6,718 nt of DNA from Burkholderiales bacterium RIFCSPHIGHO2_12_FULL_61_11 (lineage in GTDB: Bacteria > Pseudomonadota > Gammaproteobacteria > Burkholderiales > Burkholderiaceae_C). Positions 6,115-6,718 of this stretch are shown one piece after another (positions within the stretch are counted from its first letter, which is position 1; each line of letters starts with the position of its first letter). Position numbers and translations under genes: made by a program. The notes under the pieces are model-generated. The model saw nothing but the letters and a program-made list of their open reading frames with translations, ran no database searches and was not told where the DNA came from. Location: assembly GCA_001770785.1 (NCBI GenBank), contig MERZ01000153.1, positions 1 through 6,718 of the forward strand. Direction: 5' to 3'.

Positions 6115-6718
6115 ATGCTTTCTGTCTACCGCGTCCTTGATCTCAGCGACCGTGTCGGCTGGTTGGCTGGCCGGTTGCTGGCCGATCTCGGGGCGGATGT
6201 GATCAAGGTCGAGGCGCCCGGGGTAAATATCGAGGGCGCCGACTGGCAATCCTACAACGTCAACAAACGCCTGCTGCGGCTCGACCTCGCCACCTCCGAC
6301 GGACAACAGGCGTTCGATCGGCTGATTGCCGGGTTTGATGTCCTGATCGAGTCGGCGCAGCCCGGCGATCCGGTTGCCCGAACCCTTGGCGTGGAGCGGC
6401 TGAAGCAGATCAACCCAAGCCTGATTCATGTCTCGGTCACGCCGTTTGGCTCCGGTGGCTCGCGGGCTGACTGGCTGGCTTCGGATATCGAGATGATGGC
6501 GGCTGGTGGCGCCATGTCGCTGGCCGGTGAGCCTGAGGGGACGCCGATGCGCGTCAGCGTTCCGCAGGCCTATTGCTGGGCCGGGGCGCAGGCGGCGGTG
6601 GGGGCGCTGATGGCGCTCCTGCACCGCACTGTCTCGGGCGGCAGGGGGCAACACGTGGATGTCTCGGCGCAAGCGGCCGTGATCCTGGCGGTGTCTCACG
6701 CGCCGGCATTCTGGGATA
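6115..6718 (+). CDS. Class III (CaiB/BaiF) CoA-transferase subunit, 3' truncated by window end
   Basis: Moves CoA between carboxylic acids; in this setting probably from succinyl-CoA to an aromatic acid, as in succinyl-CoA:phthalate CoA-transferase (SptAB). The first 201 residues are in the window, about half of a normal 400-residue member. Seen: RVLDLSDRVGWLAGRLLADLGADVIKVEAPG (6-36), the YNVNKRLLRLDL segment (47-58), SVTPFG (107-112), SDIEMMAAGGAM (123-134), and RGQHVDVSAQ (177-186) after a helix rich in Ala and Leu. Y153, in PQAYCWAG, stands where the catalytic Asp (often in PxADxxAG) is expected, and the loop between KVEAPG and YNxNKR is short. This suits the structural subunit of a heteromer, with an Asp-bearing partner expected downstream. 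GGAAAGGA ends five bases before the ATG, and the gene follows the UbiD gene after 25 bases, so it is in the same operon. Confidence 0.85.
   Translation, partial: MLSVYRVLDLSDRVGWLAGRLLADLGADVIKVEAPGVNIEGADWQSYNVNKRLLRLDLATSDGQQAFDRLIAGFDVLIESAQPGDPVARTLGVERLKQINPSLIHVSVTPFGSGGSRADWLASDIEMMAAGGAMSLAGEPEGTPMRVSVPQAYCWAGAQAAVGALMALLHRTVSGGRGQHVDVSAQAAVILAVSHAPAFWD

Noticed and set aside
6013..6699. Minus-strand open frame of 228 codons opposite the CoA-transferase
   Set aside because: It is antisense to a clear CaiB/BaiF coding region and the ubiD 3' end; its His/Arg-rich composition is typical of a reversed GC-rich gene and it shows no domain.
1..6718. CRISPR array, tRNA, rRNA, insertion sequence or attachment-site repeats
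   Set aside because: None was seen on either strand; apart from short inverted repeats, the non-coding gaps are small and simple.

Overview
The window looks like chromosomal DNA of a betaproteobacterium, most likely a Comamonadaceae member (Polaromonas/Rhodoferax-like). This rests on the GC-rich coding style, the squalene-pathway pair hpnD-hpnE, the character of the HAD and GST proteins, and a short AT-rich repeat between convergent genes that resembles intergenic repeats of that family. The assignment is by recognition from memory; no search was run.

Layout. (1) Positions 8-1375, + strand: a HAD-superfamily phosphatase followed 18 bases later by a glutathione S-transferase-like protein, probably co-transcribed. 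(2) Positions 1428-3567, - strand: hpnE and hpnD, convergent with the GST gene. HpnD (presqualene diphosphate synthase) and HpnE (FAD-dependent hydroxysqualene dehydroxylase) are two of the three enzymes (HpnC, HpnD, HpnE) that make squalene from farnesyl diphosphate for hopanoids. The expected hpnC is not next to them. (3) Positions 3568-3859: an AT-rich divergent intergenic region with two copies of the same palindromic operator core (AGTCCA-N5-TGGACT), each overlapping a -10-like element. (4) Positions 3860-6718, + strand: a UbiX-type flavin prenyltransferase, a 526-residue UbiD-type decarboxylase and the start of a class III (CaiB/BaiF) CoA-transferase that runs off the window.

The third block is the interesting part. 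A UbiX that makes prenylated FMN, a UbiD enzyme that uses it and a class III CoA-transferase together match the logic of anaerobic ortho-phthalate degradation: succinyl-CoA:phthalate CoA-transferase (SptAB) forms labile phthaloyl-CoA, and the prFMN-dependent phthaloyl-CoA decarboxylase converts it to benzoyl-CoA. Two sequence details stand out. The UbiD protein keeps the catalytic Arg but has a rebuilt EGPFGE-type active-site motif (Gln in place of the first acid, with nearby insertions). The CoA-transferase has Tyr where the family's catalytic Asp is expected, as if it were the non-acylated subunit of a heteromer. The change in function, the AT-rich junction and the absent hpnC suggest that this block is an acquired catabolic module inserted next to the hopanoid genes. 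The substrate assignment remains inference.
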